A stretch of DNA of 64,000 nt, taken from the NCBI GenBank assembly GCA_000296795.1, contig BAFH01000003.1:558401-622400 (forward strand), in the 5' to 3' direction. A model generated the notes under the pieces. That model made no database searches. It had not been told where the DNA came from and worked only from the letters and a program-made list of their open reading frames with translations. The position numbers and the translations under genes were made by a program. The stretch is from Candidatus Jettenia caeni (GTDB lineage: Bacteria > Planctomycetota > Brocadiia > Brocadiales > Brocadiaceae). Below are positions 1-9,263 of this stretch, piece after piece (the stretch's first letter is position 1; each line of letters begins with the position of its first letter).

Positions 1-102
1 TTGGAAAAGAAGGATGATGATATACCAAAATACTATGAGTATTCGAATACTAAGGTATTTGTTATATTTTTGCATCGTTCTTTGGTATTGTTCAATAGGT
101 AA
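1..102 (+). CDS. possible 3' end of an unidentified gene
   Basis: The frame is open from the first base of the window to a TAA at 100-102 (33 codons, ending ...VLFNR). It has no start inside the window, so if real it is the tail of a gene lying upstream. There is no recognisable motif and the piece is short, so it may be chance. It would be convergent with the TonB receptor that ends at 121. Confidence 0.2.
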   Translation: MEKKDDDIPKYYEYSNTKVFVIFLHRSLVLFNR

Positions 103-120
103 TAATTATATTCTGCCGTG

Positions 121-2325
121 CTAAAATTGATAACTCAACTCAACAAAAAATGTCCTTCCCGGCCGGGGTAAATCTTCTGGTATGGAAATAGGTCCTGGAT
201 CATTATAATCTTTATCCAGCAAGTTGAATACCGTACCCTGTATCTGCATAGTTTTGAAGAATTTTTTCCCAATGACGGAAAGATTCAGCAATGCATAAGC
301 AGGCAGATCATCTCTGTGGTCGCCATCTTCTCTGGAACGTTTTCCGCTAACGAAGGTGTACAAGTTTGTGTTAATGTAGTTCCAATAATGCACATTTACA
401 CCAAAATTACCCTTATGCTGAGCAACAAATGGTAAATCATTTCCATTATCATCTTCTGGATTTTGAAAGGTATAATTCATAAAAATGTAATTATCTTTGT
501 AAATATCCACCTTAGTTTCCATCTCGATACCCTGGATATGTGCATCTCCAAAATTCTCAAATTGTGAAGTCGTTGTGGTGGTACGCAAAGATATAAGATT
601 ACTGATGTCATTGTAAAAATAATTGATAGAGCTTGTAACATGTTTATTGAACCTGTAACTTAATCCAATTTCGTAGGTTTTAATAGTTTCCGGGTTTAAA
701 TCCTCATTTCCCTGAATAGCAGGTTGATTTGTAGTAAACATCTCTTGAAAACTTGGCGCTCGGAATGCTTTACCGTAAAGGACTTTTAATGATGCATCTT
801 TCATAAATAACCATGTTATTCCAATGCGCGGACTCGTTGCACCTCCAAAATCGTTGTACTGATCATGCCGTACCCCAAGGGTAAGATTTACGGTATCAAT
901 AATGTCCCATGTATCCTGCAGATAAACTGACCATATCCTGCGTGTGGTCTCTTTTAAGAAGGGAAATGAATCTGAAAAATCCTGGATAGAAGGCAATGGC
1001 TCCAGTGTTAATGGATGAAAGTTACTAAAAAAATGAACATTCGTTTGGTTAATTAAACGATATTCCAGACCCAGAGTAATAATATTGCCATCGAACAACT
1101 CATAATCAAATGGAATCTCTGTGCCAACAATCTTTTCAATTACCTTGCCGTTACCGATAAGTCCGTCAGGATAAAGAGTATCGGGCACACCGTCTCCATT
1201 CCTATCTAGAGTTCCACCCTCTGGCAATGATTCGATAAAGAGATTATCGTCAAATTGATCGTAATAAACTCTGGGCTTCATGGTAAATTTTTCCTCGAAA
1301 GTTTTCCTATACCCTGCTTCGGCAAAGACATAGTTTGTTTCCATATCAGATTCGTCAGTTAAGGCAAATTGAGGACCAATAAAAGGCCCTTTGTTTTTAT
1401 TTATGTACAATCCCTCAACATAAAAATCTTTGTAAACTGCTTTAAGGTTTAAATCATATTCCCGCCTCCAGTCATCAACCCTTCCCGGTGCCTGTGAGGC
1501 TGGCGGGAAATTGAAGGGTGGGGGCATAGGAGAACTGATGTTATCGTTTATTGTTTGACTATCGCTTGTAACAATACCATCAAAACCATTGGTTTCCCTA
1601 TAACGAACCGATCCGGAGATGCTGACTTTCCCATAGAGTTTTCCAAATACAATATTTCCTTCTTTGGTATCGAAACTTCCGTAACCACTGCTAACTATTA
1701 CACCATCAACATCTTTTGCATCGAAGGTAATAATATTTATTACTGCCAAAAATGCATTTTCACCATACATGGCAGAACCCGGCCCTCGGATGATTTCTAT
1801 CCTTTTTATATTTTCCACAGGAAAATCATCAAAGAGGGTAAAAGCTCCACCGGAGAAAGGATTATTCACCAGATGTCCATTGAGCATAACCCTTACTTTC
1901 TCTGAGCCTGTAAGACCTCGTACGGCAGGAGACACAGCTCCAAAGGCTTCGTCCTTTAAAAGTTCAAAACCAGGTATTATCCTCAAGATTTCGACGAAGG
2001 TACGGAATCCTGAGTTCTTGATCTCTTCGCCAGTAATTACAGTAATAATACTGGGTGCTTTGCTAATTTGGGTTTCATGTCTTGTTGCAATAGTTACTTC
2101 TTCATCAAATCCAAACCAGATAGCTTCCGTTTCAAGACCTTCTGCTACGGCAGTATCTATAAAAGAGATGTTTTCGCTGGCGTAAGAATTCGCCTCTGGC
2201 ATTTGAGATGTTTCAGTATCTTTGGCGAGAGTTATGGAAGAATCTAAGGCAGCAAGGTTTAACAAACTCCAAAGGTTGAAGAAGAAAAACAACAATCCCT
2301 TTTTGTTGCTTAACCTCTCAGACAA
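121..2325 (-). CDS. TonB-dependent outer-membrane receptor
   Basis: 734 aa. A hydrophobic signal peptide (about residues 1-34) is followed by a TonB-box-like stretch EEVTIATR (75-82), a plug domain (about 85-200, with VRVMLNGHLVNNPF and the conserved IEIIRGPGSAMYG segment) and a long C-terminal 22-strand barrel ending in an aromatic residue (...VELSYQF), as outer-membrane barrels do. The family takes up siderophores, cobalamin or other large ligands with energy from TonB/ExbBD. The substrate cannot be read from sequence; the DRNGDGVPD stretch in a barrel loop is a possible calcium-binding loop. It stands alone, with no ABC transporter nearby. The roughly 340-bp region upstream carries no obvious Fur box or cobalamin riboswitch that I can recognise. 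Confidence 0.93.
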   Translation of the reverse strand: MSERLSNKKGLLFFFFNLWSLLNLAALDSSITLAKDTETSQMPEANSYASENISFIDTAVAEGLETEAIWFGFDEEVTIATRHETQISKAPSIITVITGEEIKNSGFRTFVEILRIIPGFELLKDEAFGAVSPAVRGLTGSEKVRVMLNGHLVNNPFSGGAFTLFDDFPVENIKRIEIIRGPGSAMYGENAFLAVINIITFDAKDVDGVIVSSGYGSFDTKEGNIVFGKLYGKVSISGSVRYRETNGFDGIVTSDSQTINDNISSPMPPPFNFPPASQAPGRVDDWRREYDLNLKAVYKDFYVEGLYINKNKGPFIGPQFALTDESDMETNYVFAEAGYRKTFEEKFTMKPRVYYDQFDDNLFIESLPEGGTLDRNGDGVPDTLYPDGLIGNGKVIEKIVGTEIPFDYELFDGNIITLGLEYRLINQTNVHFFSNFHPLTLEPLPSIQDFSDSFPFLKETTRRIWSVYLQDTWDIIDTVNLTLGVRHDQYNDFGGATSPRIGITWLFMKDASLKVLYGKAFRAPSFQEMFTTNQPAIQGNEDLNPETIKTYEIGLSYRFNKHVTSSINYFYNDISNLISLRTTTTTSQFENFGDAHIQGIEMETKVDIYKDNYIFMNYTFQNPEDDNGNDLPFVAQHKGNFGVNVHYWNYINTNLYTFVSGKRSREDGDHRDDLPAYALLNLSVIGKKFFKTMQIQGTVFNLLDKDYNDPGPISIPEDLPRPGRTFFVELSYQF

Positions 2326-2809
2326 GGAAAGTCTCCTACTAACCCATAAAATGTTTACTACATGGATTTTTATTAGATTTGCTATTAATTCATAACTGGA
2401 GACAATAAATGCATTTCCTAATTACCAAATTTGTTATTCTATGTCAAGTATTCTTTCACATAATGTATGAAAACGGTATTACTTCTTTCCTGTAAAAGTA
2501 TTATGATGAAAATTAAGATAAACAAAGACTGAATTTATCTTACAGTAAATTTACCTTGCATTTTTATTCATGTTGGGATAATTTAAATAAATCTCATGAA
2601 ATGTTTATTACCGGGATGGTAAATTACCTATTCAGTTTATAAGATTTAGCATCAGCAAGAGTACTTGGTTGATTACTGAATACCATGTAATTCGTATTCA
2701 ACCAACCACCAACCTGCCTGTGCTTTGTACCTGTAATGTATTTTATCTTTACAAGCAGATTTCGATACGGAGAAATTTTTCTAATAATCAAAATTGGTCC
2801 TTTTTCTTT
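2326..2809. other. divergent AT-rich intergenic region
   Basis: This stretch separates the TonB receptor (leftward) from the GNAT fusion gene (rightward). It is AT-rich and must hold both promoters. The rightward frame is open from 2669, but the 47 extra N-terminal residues it would add (Cys/Phe-rich, no homology recognised) look non-coding. No RNA gene or riboswitch was recognised. Confidence 0.4.
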
Positions 2810-3823
2810 ATGGTTTTTGTCATTGAGAATCTCAAAGAATCCGATGTAGAAACAACTATAGGCCTTTTCCATAGCAGTATAAATGAATTACATGCTGAGA
2901 GCCAGGAGGTTGAACGCCTGCACTTTAAGGATAGGTATCCTGTGGAAGAGGTTAAGAAGCGACTCAATAATAAAGACTGTATTTATCTCATTGGCAAAGA
3001 AGATGGAAAGATCGTAGGGTTTCTGTTTGCCTGGGTCTCAGAAGGTGTGGGTAATATTCATTGGATGGGCATAGGCCCGGGATATAGAAAGAAGGGATAC
3101 GGGGATAAAATCTTACAGGAGACCCTGAGGCTCTTTATGGAAAGAGGTTGTTATGAGGCAAAGCTATTTACCTATCCCTCTGAGAAAGCAGCGTATCATC
3201 TTTTTCAAAAGCACGGATTTAAAGAGATAGCTTTTATTGATGATCGATTTTTTGGTGTGAATATTATTCTTATGGTGCGGAAGGTTGCCAGGGTACCAGA
3301 GGAGCATCGTTCAAAAAAGATTGTACTGGCAGGTGAGGCAGGTCAGGGAATTAAGCTTATGGCTCATGTACTGGCCAGTATTTTAGCGAAATTGGGAAAA
3401 GAGGTCTCCCTGAACCTTATCTATGATGCCACGGTACGTGGCGGCAATATTCGGGCAGAGATTGTATATTCAGATGATAAGATCGATGTTCCCTTTTTTG
3501 AAGAGGCAGATATTGGGCTTCAGCTTTCAAAAATACTCGATCCTTCAGTTAAGGCAAAACTTGTACTCATCGAATCATCTGCCTGTGATGCGGAATGTAA
3601 AAAGTGTGAACTCCGTTGTCCTGCAAGTGATCGTATTCCATTCGAGAGACTTGCCATAGAGCAATTTAACAGCCCTATCTTTGTTAATATGATTGCCCTT
3701 GGCAGGGTACTCAGCAAGATTGGTATTAATATTGAGACAGTAAACTTTGCTTCCGAATTTCCATCACAATTTTTCGATGAGAATATAAAGGCAGTACGCT
3801 ATGGCTATACGTACCAGGATTAG
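2810..3823 (+). CDS. GNAT acetyltransferase fused to 2-oxoacid:ferredoxin oxidoreductase gamma domain
   Basis: With the ATG at 2810 the protein is 337 aa; an in-frame start at 2669 would add 47 unconvincing residues. Residues about 5-155 form a GNAT fold, with the acetyl-CoA loop seen as IGPGYRKKGYGDKIL and the later AAYHLFQKHGFKEI helix. Residues about 167-337 match the gamma subunit/domain of pyruvate/2-oxoacid:ferredoxin oxidoreductases (GEAGQGIKLMAHVLA, then VRGGNIRAEIVYSD and VPFFEEADIG), plus a CDAECKKCELRC cysteine cluster. No alpha or beta catalytic subunit lies nearby, so the gamma part is an orphan here. It overlaps the fumarase alpha gene by 23 bp, which implies co-transcription and perhaps a shared role in reductive TCA or 2-oxoacid metabolism (inference). 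The role of the acetyltransferase half is unknown. Confidence 0.8.
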   Translation: MVFVIENLKESDVETTIGLFHSSINELHAESQEVERLHFKDRYPVEEVKKRLNNKDCIYLIGKEDGKIVGFLFAWVSEGVGNIHWMGIGPGYRKKGYGDKILQETLRLFMERGCYEAKLFTYPSEKAAYHLFQKHGFKEIAFIDDRFFGVNIILMVRKVARVPEEHRSKKIVLAGEAGQGIKLMAHVLASILAKLGKEVSLNLIYDATVRGGNIRAEIVYSDDKIDVPFFEEADIGLQLSKILDPSVKAKLVLIESSACDAECKKCELRCPASDRIPFERLAIEQFNSPIFVNMIALGRVLSKIGINIETVNFASEFPSQFFDENIKAVRYGYTYQD

Positions 3824-4658
3824 CGCATCCGAAATAATTGAAAAGGTGGCTCAGCTTTGCATAGATGCCAACTTCAATTTAAATGGCGATGTTTCTACTG
3901 CCCTGGAAGATTCATATGAGGCGGAAGGATCTCCTGTTGCAAAAGAGATACTTGCAGAGTTATTAGAGAACGCGAGAATTGCCCGTACATGCCAGATGCC
4001 AATATGCCAGGATACCGGAGTTGCAGTTGTTTTTGTAGAATTGGGCGAGCATGTAGAGGTTACCGGGGGACGTCTTTATAATGCCATTCATGAAGGTGTC
4101 CGTAAAGGATATACGGAAGGTTTCCTGCGAAAATCGATTGTTACAGACCCTCTCAACCGAATCAATACGGGCGATAATACACCGGCTATTATCCATACAG
4201 AGCTTATACCTGAAGATTATCTAAAGATTACTCTTATGGCTAAAGGTGGCGGATGTGAGAATATGAGCCGTATTGCTATGCTAACACCATCTGATGGCAA
4301 AGAAGGTGTAATCAATTTTGTAGGAGAAACCGTAAAGATAGCACAAGCTAATCCGTGTCCACCTATTATTGTAGGTGTTGGGATTGGTGGTACATTTGAT
4401 TATGCCGCCCTCTTGGCCAAGAAGGCACTATTGAGAGATCTGGGGACGAAGCATAGTGATCCTGATACTGTTGCGTTGGAACAAGAGATGTTGGGGCGGA
4501 TAAACAATTTGGGCATTGGTGCACAAGGACTTGGCGGCTGGATTACGGCTATGGCTGTCCATGTGGAGCGCTACCCATGTCATATTGCAAGTTTACCGGT
4601 AGCTGTGAATATCGAATGCCATGCTCATCGGGTTAAAACCGTATTATTAGGAAAATAG
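3801..4658 (+). CDS. class I fumarate hydratase (or L-tartrate dehydratase-like) alpha subunit
   Basis: 285 aa, the length of the alpha subunit/N-terminal half of [4Fe-4S] class I fumarases. Cysteines expected to bind the cluster are in CQMPICQDTG (residues 64 and 69), GGGCENMSR (about 150) and NPCPPIIVGVGIGGT (about 185). It catalyses reversible hydration of fumarate to malate together with the beta subunit one base downstream. The two-gene form is typical of anaerobes and archaea. The start lies 23 bp inside the preceding gene, so translation is probably coupled. Tartrate dehydratase (TtdAB) is homologous, but fumarase is the more likely role in a central-metabolism setting. Confidence 0.92.
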   Translation: MAIRTRISASEIIEKVAQLCIDANFNLNGDVSTALEDSYEAEGSPVAKEILAELLENARIARTCQMPICQDTGVAVVFVELGEHVEVTGGRLYNAIHEGVRKGYTEGFLRKSIVTDPLNRINTGDNTPAIIHTELIPEDYLKITLMAKGGGCENMSRIAMLTPSDGKEGVINFVGETVKIAQANPCPPIIVGVGIGGTFDYAALLAKKALLRDLGTKHSDPDTVALEQEMLGRINNLGIGAQGLGGWITAMAVHVERYPCHIASLPVAVNIECHAHRVKTVLLGK

Positions 4659-4659
4659 T

Positions 4660-5217
4660 ATGTCAGAGATACTGTATCTAAAAACATCTATGATAGAGAA
4701 TGATATTCCCCTTCTCAGGATTGGGGATAAGGTTATGATTAGCGGAGTTATTTATACCGCCAGGGATGCAGCACATAAACGGCTTGTGGAGCTTATTGAT
4801 CAGGGTAAAGAACTGCCTTTTGATGTGCGGAATCAAATTATCTATTATGTCGGCCCAAGCCCCTCCCGCCCTGGCAATCCTATTGGTTCTTGTGGTCCAA
4901 CCACGAGCTACCGAATGGACGTATATACACCTCAATTATTGTCAAAAGGTCTCAAGGCAACCATAGGGAAAGGTAATCGCTCTCAGCGTGTTATTGAGGC
5001 TATGGTACATTACAAAGCTGTTTATTTTGCTGCTACAGGCGGTGCGGCTGCTTTGCTGGCAAAAGCCATAAAAAAGGCAGATGTTATTGCCTACAAAGAC
5101 TTGGGTGCTGAAGCTATCATGAGACTTGAAGTTGAGAATTTTCCCGTAGTAGTTGCTAATGACATATATGGGAATGATTTGTACAAAGAAGGGGTTACAA
5201 AATATGTTAGGATATAA
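4660..5217 (+). CDS. class I fumarate hydratase beta subunit
   Basis: 185 aa, matching the C-terminal/beta portion of class I fumarases. The hallmark segment GPSPSRPGNPIGSCGPTTSYRMD (broken here as PGNPIGSCGPTTS plus YRMD) forms part of the substrate pocket, and ATGGAAALLAKAIKKADV follows. The ATG is one base after the alpha-subunit stop, so the two are made together. A dispersed palindromic repeat follows at 5295. Confidence 0.92.
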   Translation: MSEILYLKTSMIENDIPLLRIGDKVMISGVIYTARDAAHKRLVELIDQGKELPFDVRNQIIYYVGPSPSRPGNPIGSCGPTTSYRMDVYTPQLLSKGLKATIGKGNRSQRVIEAMVHYKAVYFAATGGAAALLAKAIKKADVIAYKDLGAEAIMRLEVENFPVVVANDIYGNDLYKEGVTKYVRI

Positions 5218-5294
5218 TACGGCTATAGATACCTTAAAGAGAAACACCCCTGGTTGTTGTTCTTTTACTCTGTAGTTACATAGATCATTATGTA

Positions 5295-5340
5295 TAGGGC
5301 GAGGCTTTAGCCTTGCTTCCCGCCTGAATGTGCACGTGGG
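5295..5340 (+). repeat. dispersed palindromic repeat, copy 1
   Basis: Core TAGGGCGAGGCTTTAGCCTTG followed by CTTCCCGCCTGAATGTGC. The same core recurs at 21665, 43294 (inverted) and 50134 (inverted), always between genes. The core is an inverted repeat that would fold into a hairpin as RNA or ssDNA. It resembles REP- or MITE-type intergenic elements. No transposase is associated in this window. Confidence 0.7.
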
Positions 5341-5424
5341 ATAACAATCCTTTGGTCTCATTTACTTTATAATTTGTGAAGTTTGTAGTTGCACGAGAGA
5401 AAGGCTATGAGGAGATTATTAGCT

Positions 5425-6723
5425 ATGAAAAAAATTTTATATATTGTATTGGATGGACTCGGGGATGGAAAGTATCCTTGTAAAGAGCTTGATAATCGTA
5501 CACCTTTGGAGGCAGCATCTACCCCTACTATGGATACGCTGGCAAAAGAAGGGCAGACCGGGGTGATGTATACGGTAGGAAAAGGCATCGCACCTGAATC
5601 TGACATTGCGGTGATTAGTATCCTGGGATATGATGCCATGAAATATTATACCGGGCGAGGCCCTTTAGAAGCGCTTGCTGCAGGAATAAAAATCAGCGAT
5701 GGTGATCTTGCCTTTCGGGCAAATTTTGCTACAAGAGGAAGCGGAAGGGCTATAAAGGATCGTCGTGTCGGAAGAAATCTTTCTACAGAAGAGGCAGCGC
5801 AACTCTGTAAAGAAATTAACAAAAAAGTAAAATTGACTTCCGCTCCTTCTACCTTTCAATTAAAAAATACCCTTGAATATAGAGCTGTATTAGTCATCCG
5901 CGGTGTAAAGAAGAAGCTTTCCGGATATGTTACCAATACGGATCCTGCATATACAAAACATGGTCTCCTGGGAGTTGCAAGAGAAACGGGGAGTTTTGAG
6001 AATATTGTTGAGTATTGTACGCCGACAAAAGACTGTCCGGACACCGGGGCTGCATATCGTTCTGCATTACTGGTAAATGAATTTACCCTTAAAAGTTGTG
6101 AGGTGTTGGATCAATCCGAAATTAATAAAGAGCGTATAAAAAAGGGGTTTCTTCCCGCAAATCTTGTTCTTCTGAGAGATGCCGGTGATCACCTTCCGAA
6201 ACTTCCTGCTATGAAGAGTAAATTTAAGAAGAATTTTGGATGTTTTGTAGAGATGCCGACCGAGGAGGGTATTGCGTTATTGACGGGTATGAAGATAGTT
6301 CCTCTTCCTCCTCCCACACAAGATCTGGAAAAAGATTATACTTTACGCTCCGAGATGACGATAAAACATATGAAAAAGTACGATGGGCTTTACATTCATA
6401 TTAAGGGACCAGATGTGCCTGGGCATGATGGTGATGCATTGAAGAAAAAAACGGTGATTGAGACGATTGATCAGTATTACCTTGCACCCTTAATTAATCA
6501 TATAGACCTTGATAAAACTATTGTTGCAATCACCGCCGACCATTCAACTCCTTGCAAACTAAAATCACACTCAGATGATCCCGTTCCTTTACTTATTTGT
6601 GGTGGGGGCATTAAACCAGATAATACAAAATCCTTTTCAGAAAAGGTTTGCAGTACAGGGAAGATTGGGAAAATACTCGGTGTTCAGCTTTTGCCATTGC
6701 TGGTCAAATATGCAAATAAGTAA
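5425..6723 (+). CDS. apgM: cofactor-independent phosphoglycerate mutase, archaeal (ApgM) type
   Basis: 432 aa from the ATG at 5425, which has a GAGGAG ribosome site 10 bp upstream; an ATG at 5389 in frame is less likely. The protein is an alkaline-phosphatase-superfamily metalloenzyme interconverting 3- and 2-phosphoglycerate. Visible motifs are the N-terminal metal-binding LDGLGDGKYPC, the region of the catalytic serine SDIAVISILGYD, HIKGPDVPGHDGD, and the C-terminal metal ligands TADHSTPCKLKSHSDDPVP. This is the short archaeal type, unlike the roughly 510-aa bacterial GpmI, and is frequent in Planctomycetes and deep-branching bacteria. The end overlaps the AsmA-like gene by 14 bp. Confidence 0.92.
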   Translation: MKKILYIVLDGLGDGKYPCKELDNRTPLEAASTPTMDTLAKEGQTGVMYTVGKGIAPESDIAVISILGYDAMKYYTGRGPLEALAAGIKISDGDLAFRANFATRGSGRAIKDRRVGRNLSTEEAAQLCKEINKKVKLTSAPSTFQLKNTLEYRAVLVIRGVKKKLSGYVTNTDPAYTKHGLLGVARETGSFENIVEYCTPTKDCPDTGAAYRSALLVNEFTLKSCEVLDQSEINKERIKKGFLPANLVLLRDAGDHLPKLPAMKSKFKKNFGCFVEMPTEEGIALLTGMKIVPLPPPTQDLEKDYTLRSEMTIKHMKKYDGLYIHIKGPDVPGHDGDALKKKTVIETIDQYYLAPLINHIDLDKTIVAITADHSTPCKLKSHSDDPVPLLICGGGIKPDNTKSFSEKVCSTGKIGKILGVQLLPLLVKYANK

Positions 6724-7825
6724 TGAAGGAACTTTATTAAAATGGATTGTAATCTCTTTCGGCACGGTATTTTGTATCGCTTTCATTACGATCTTAACAG
6801 TTCCGCTCGGTATTTCTGAAAGTTTTGTAAGACGAAAGGTTGCTCAGGCATTGGGAGATAGATTTGAATCTATCCATGAAGTCGGACCGATCTCCTTTCA
6901 TTGGCCTAATCAAATTACTATCTCATATCTTATTATTCAAAAACAAGAGATAAAAGAAACGTCTCCCATACGATTAGAGGAGATACATGGTAAGGTAAAA
7001 TTGCTCTCGCTTCTTACAAAAGAACTTTTTCTGAAGAAAATTTCTATACAGCAGATCAACTATGAAAATCAATTCCTGATAGAAGATCTCGTTACAGACA
7101 AATTTTCATTCAAAAACAATATTGTCTTTATCCATGCAAGATTGCGTGTGAATGATGGTCCTACTACGATAAAGGGAACAATTGACCTCCATGAAAAAGA
7201 ACCAGTATTCGATATTTTTATTGATGCGAAGGATGTGTATATTACTCAGGATATACAGGTTGTTCGCCTCCTTCCGTTATTTACTATGAAAGAGGGTGAA
7301 ATAGGCGGTATTTTGAGTTTGAGCGGTTACCTAAAAGGTAAAGGTCTGAACAAAAAAGTAGTCAATGAAGAATTGGCTGCAGATATACATATTAAAGTAA
7401 GGGATGGGTATGTCCGGGGAAATAAACTATTTTCTTCCTTATTAGGGATTGCAGGGATAAAGGATACGTATTCATTTGATTTCGTGGAAGCATCAATACG
7501 GATCAAAGATGGTAAAATATATACTCAAAAAATGGAGATGAAAGGCCCATTGATGAGCATGAATGCATCTGGTATGGCTGAGCTTGAAGGTGCGATATCG
7601 TATGATATTGCTGTTACCTTTCATAAAGAACATTTGGGTAAGGATATTGAAAAAATTGCAAGTGTGGTTTTAGGACAAAATGCATTGCCGGTAGAAATAC
7701 GGGGTACAACAAAAGATCCGGAGGTTTCGGTTAAATTACCCAGGAATAATTTAGAGCATCTTCTTCATGATCTGGTGAATGATTTTTTGGCTACTTCAAA
7801 GAAGAAACAGAAAAAGGAAAAATAA
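6710..7825 (+). CDS. AsmA-like/DUF748-type membrane-anchored protein
   Basis: 371 aa from the ATG at 6710, overlapping the mutase gene by 14 bp. One N-terminal transmembrane helix (about residues 10-32) anchors a large beta-rich domain with alternating hydrophobic residues. The C-terminal third (GYVRGNKLFSSLLGIAGI, then MKGPLMSMNASGMAELEG and a basic tail) resembles the AsmA_2/TamB-like C-terminus of bridge-type lipid-transfer proteins. It probably acts in the envelope in lipid or outer-membrane homeostasis (family inference). Assignment to a specific family needs profile searches. It is followed 7 bp later by a CvpA-like gene. Confidence 0.6.
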   Translation: MQISNEGTLLKWIVISFGTVFCIAFITILTVPLGISESFVRRKVAQALGDRFESIHEVGPISFHWPNQITISYLIIQKQEIKETSPIRLEEIHGKVKLLSLLTKELFLKKISIQQINYENQFLIEDLVTDKFSFKNNIVFIHARLRVNDGPTTIKGTIDLHEKEPVFDIFIDAKDVYITQDIQVVRLLPLFTMKEGEIGGILSLSGYLKGKGLNKKVVNEELAADIHIKVRDGYVRGNKLFSSLLGIAGIKDTYSFDFVEASIRIKDGKIYTQKMEMKGPLMSMNASGMAELEGAISYDIAVTFHKEHLGKDIEKIASVVLGQNALPVEIRGTTKDPEVSVKLPRNNLEHLLHDLVNDFLATSKKKQKKEK

Positions 7826-7832
7826 TTCAGGA

Positions 7833-8399
7833 ATGAATTGGATTGATTATACAATCTTTACGCTCGTATTTTTTGCCGCTATCTTTGGGCTTTCCAATGG
7901 ACCTGTTATCCAATGTATAAGGATTGTGTGTTTGCTAATCTCCTTCTTTACAGCCGTTTTCTTTTATGGTATTTTGAGTAATATCTTAAGAGGTGTTTTT
8001 GTTCCACCGACAGCAAATATGTTAAGTTACTTTATCATTTTTGGGACGGCGCTTATTATTACCTACATCATCACCGATATTATAAAGAGAGCCTTAGATG
8101 CATGGAGTATGGGAATTGGGCTCCGATTGTTTGGCGGACTATTAGGAATTATCAAAGGAATTATCTTTTGTGGTGTAATTATTTTTGGAGTCTTGTCATT
8201 TTGCAGTAAGCCAACGAGTGACACGATTGCTACATCAAAGATTGCAACTCAGATAGGGAAAGGCATGCAGACGACGGTCTCTCTCATTCCTGAGAGTATT
8301 CCAAACAAGATAAGGGGTGATGAAGAAGAGGCAAGGGGAAATAAGGCGCCAAAAGAGACGGAATCAACAAACGATGAGGATTTTAAGGTAGCGCAATAA
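7833..8399 (+). CDS. CvpA family membrane protein
   Basis: 188 aa from the ATG at 7833, which has CAGGA just upstream; the open frame extends back to 7779 inside the preceding gene. The protein begins MNWIDYTIFTLVFFAAIFG, the usual CvpA opening, and has four hydrophobic segments (about 5-22, 28-48, 63-84, 100-123). The glycine-rich GLRLFGGLLGIIKGIIFCG segment is characteristic of the family. A charged, Glu-rich cytoplasmic tail follows. CvpA proteins are linked to colicin V export and envelope stress; the molecular function is not settled. It is the last gene of the apgM-asmA-like-cvpA run. Confidence 0.82.
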   Translation: MNWIDYTIFTLVFFAAIFGLSNGPVIQCIRIVCLLISFFTAVFFYGILSNILRGVFVPPTANMLSYFIIFGTALIITYIITDIIKRALDAWSMGIGLRLFGGLLGIIKGIIFCGVIIFGVLSFCSKPTSDTIATSKIATQIGKGMQTTVSLIPESIPNKIRGDEEEARGNKAPKETESTNDEDFKVAQ

Positions 8400-8568
8400 G
8401 CAGACTATCATTGTTAGGTTCACGAGACCTTTTCATCTTGGAAGCTTCTTGTTACTCAGATAAATAAAAACTTCCAGAGTATAGTAAACTATCTCTTCAG
8501 GTTCATGCAACTATTTATTTTTTATTATCTGAGTATGGTTATGATATAGTATAAACCTCTAGCTTTAC

Positions 8569-9036
8569 CTATCTGATCAGTTTTTTCATTATATCTCCTA
8601 ATCGATAGTAAAAACCTGCTGTATGTAAACTTGATGGTAATTTGAGCACTTCATAATCGTAATGATGCATAAACTCATGAATCAGGGTATCGAGAAATGT
8701 TTTAGGGGCGACGACTGTTTGCCGTATTGCTGTCTTATTATTGATCGTAATATTTCCTGCTTTATAAGTTCCGTACGTCTTCTTCATGAGCTTACCATCT
8801 TTCAAAGAGTGATTCTGACGCTTATCGTATACGTTAAGTTGTGGAGGAGGAATTGATAAAGATTGCGATATCTCATTAAGTAATTTTTGACCCAGAACTT
8901 GCCGTTCTGCAGCGTCTGCTGAAATTAAGAGTCTTTTTGCATACATCATGGTAGTTTTATTTGGTTTGAATAACGTATCTTTTATGCTATTGGATTTTTT
9001 ATAAACGGCCTTATTCTTACTTTGCTGCCAAGTCAT
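8569..9036 (-). CDS. small putative zinc metallopeptidase-like protein (HExxH)
   Basis: 155 aa from the ATG at 9036, which has GGAG 6 bp upstream; TTG/ATG codons at 9048 and 9042 are alternatives. The C-terminal third carries HEFMHHYDYE, a gluzincin/SprT-like HExxH motif followed by an acidic residue. It is preceded by a beta-strand region (GTYKAGNITINNKTAIRQ) like the edge strand of minimal zincins. The N-terminus is basic and has no signal peptide, so it is probably cytoplasmic. I do not recognise a named family; it resembles SprT- or minigluzincin-type proteins. It is a single gene between convergent and divergent neighbours. Confidence 0.65.
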   Translation of the reverse strand: MTWQQSKNKAVYKKSNSIKDTLFKPNKTTMMYAKRLLISADAAERQVLGQKLLNEISQSLSIPPPQLNVYDKRQNHSLKDGKLMKKTYGTYKAGNITINNKTAIRQTVVAPKTFLDTLIHEFMHHYDYEVLKLPSSLHTAGFYYRLGDIMKKLIR

Positions 9037-9152
9037 GTGCATCTCCAAATATTTTATAAATTAAGCACAACAAGAGATATTTTTGAAATGGATATAAGTT
9101 AATAAATATCTCATATTACTCTTTTTGACATTGTATCATGATAATTTTTTGT

Positions 9153-9180
9153 TTGACAATCCATATTTTTAATATATTCT
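9153..9180 (+). promoter_or_regulatory. sigma70-type promoter candidate
   Basis: TTGACA (9153-9158), a 16-bp spacer and TATTCT (9175-9180) lie about 85 bp before the 129-aa membrane protein. The call rests on consensus similarity only. Confidence 0.45.
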
Positions 9181-9263
9181 AATTTTTTCGATATTTTTGT
9201 GCTTGTATATTTTTAAGGTATTTATTAAGCCGGTCGGGGGTATTAAAAAGGAGCCTTTAACGT

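Noticed and set aside
2326-2668. Cobalamin riboswitch before the TonB receptor
   Set aside because: No B12-box-like segment or expected stems could be found by eye.
2669-2809. N-terminal extension of the GNAT fusion gene
   Set aside because: The extra 47 residues have poor composition and no family similarity; ATG 2810 gives the expected GNAT start.
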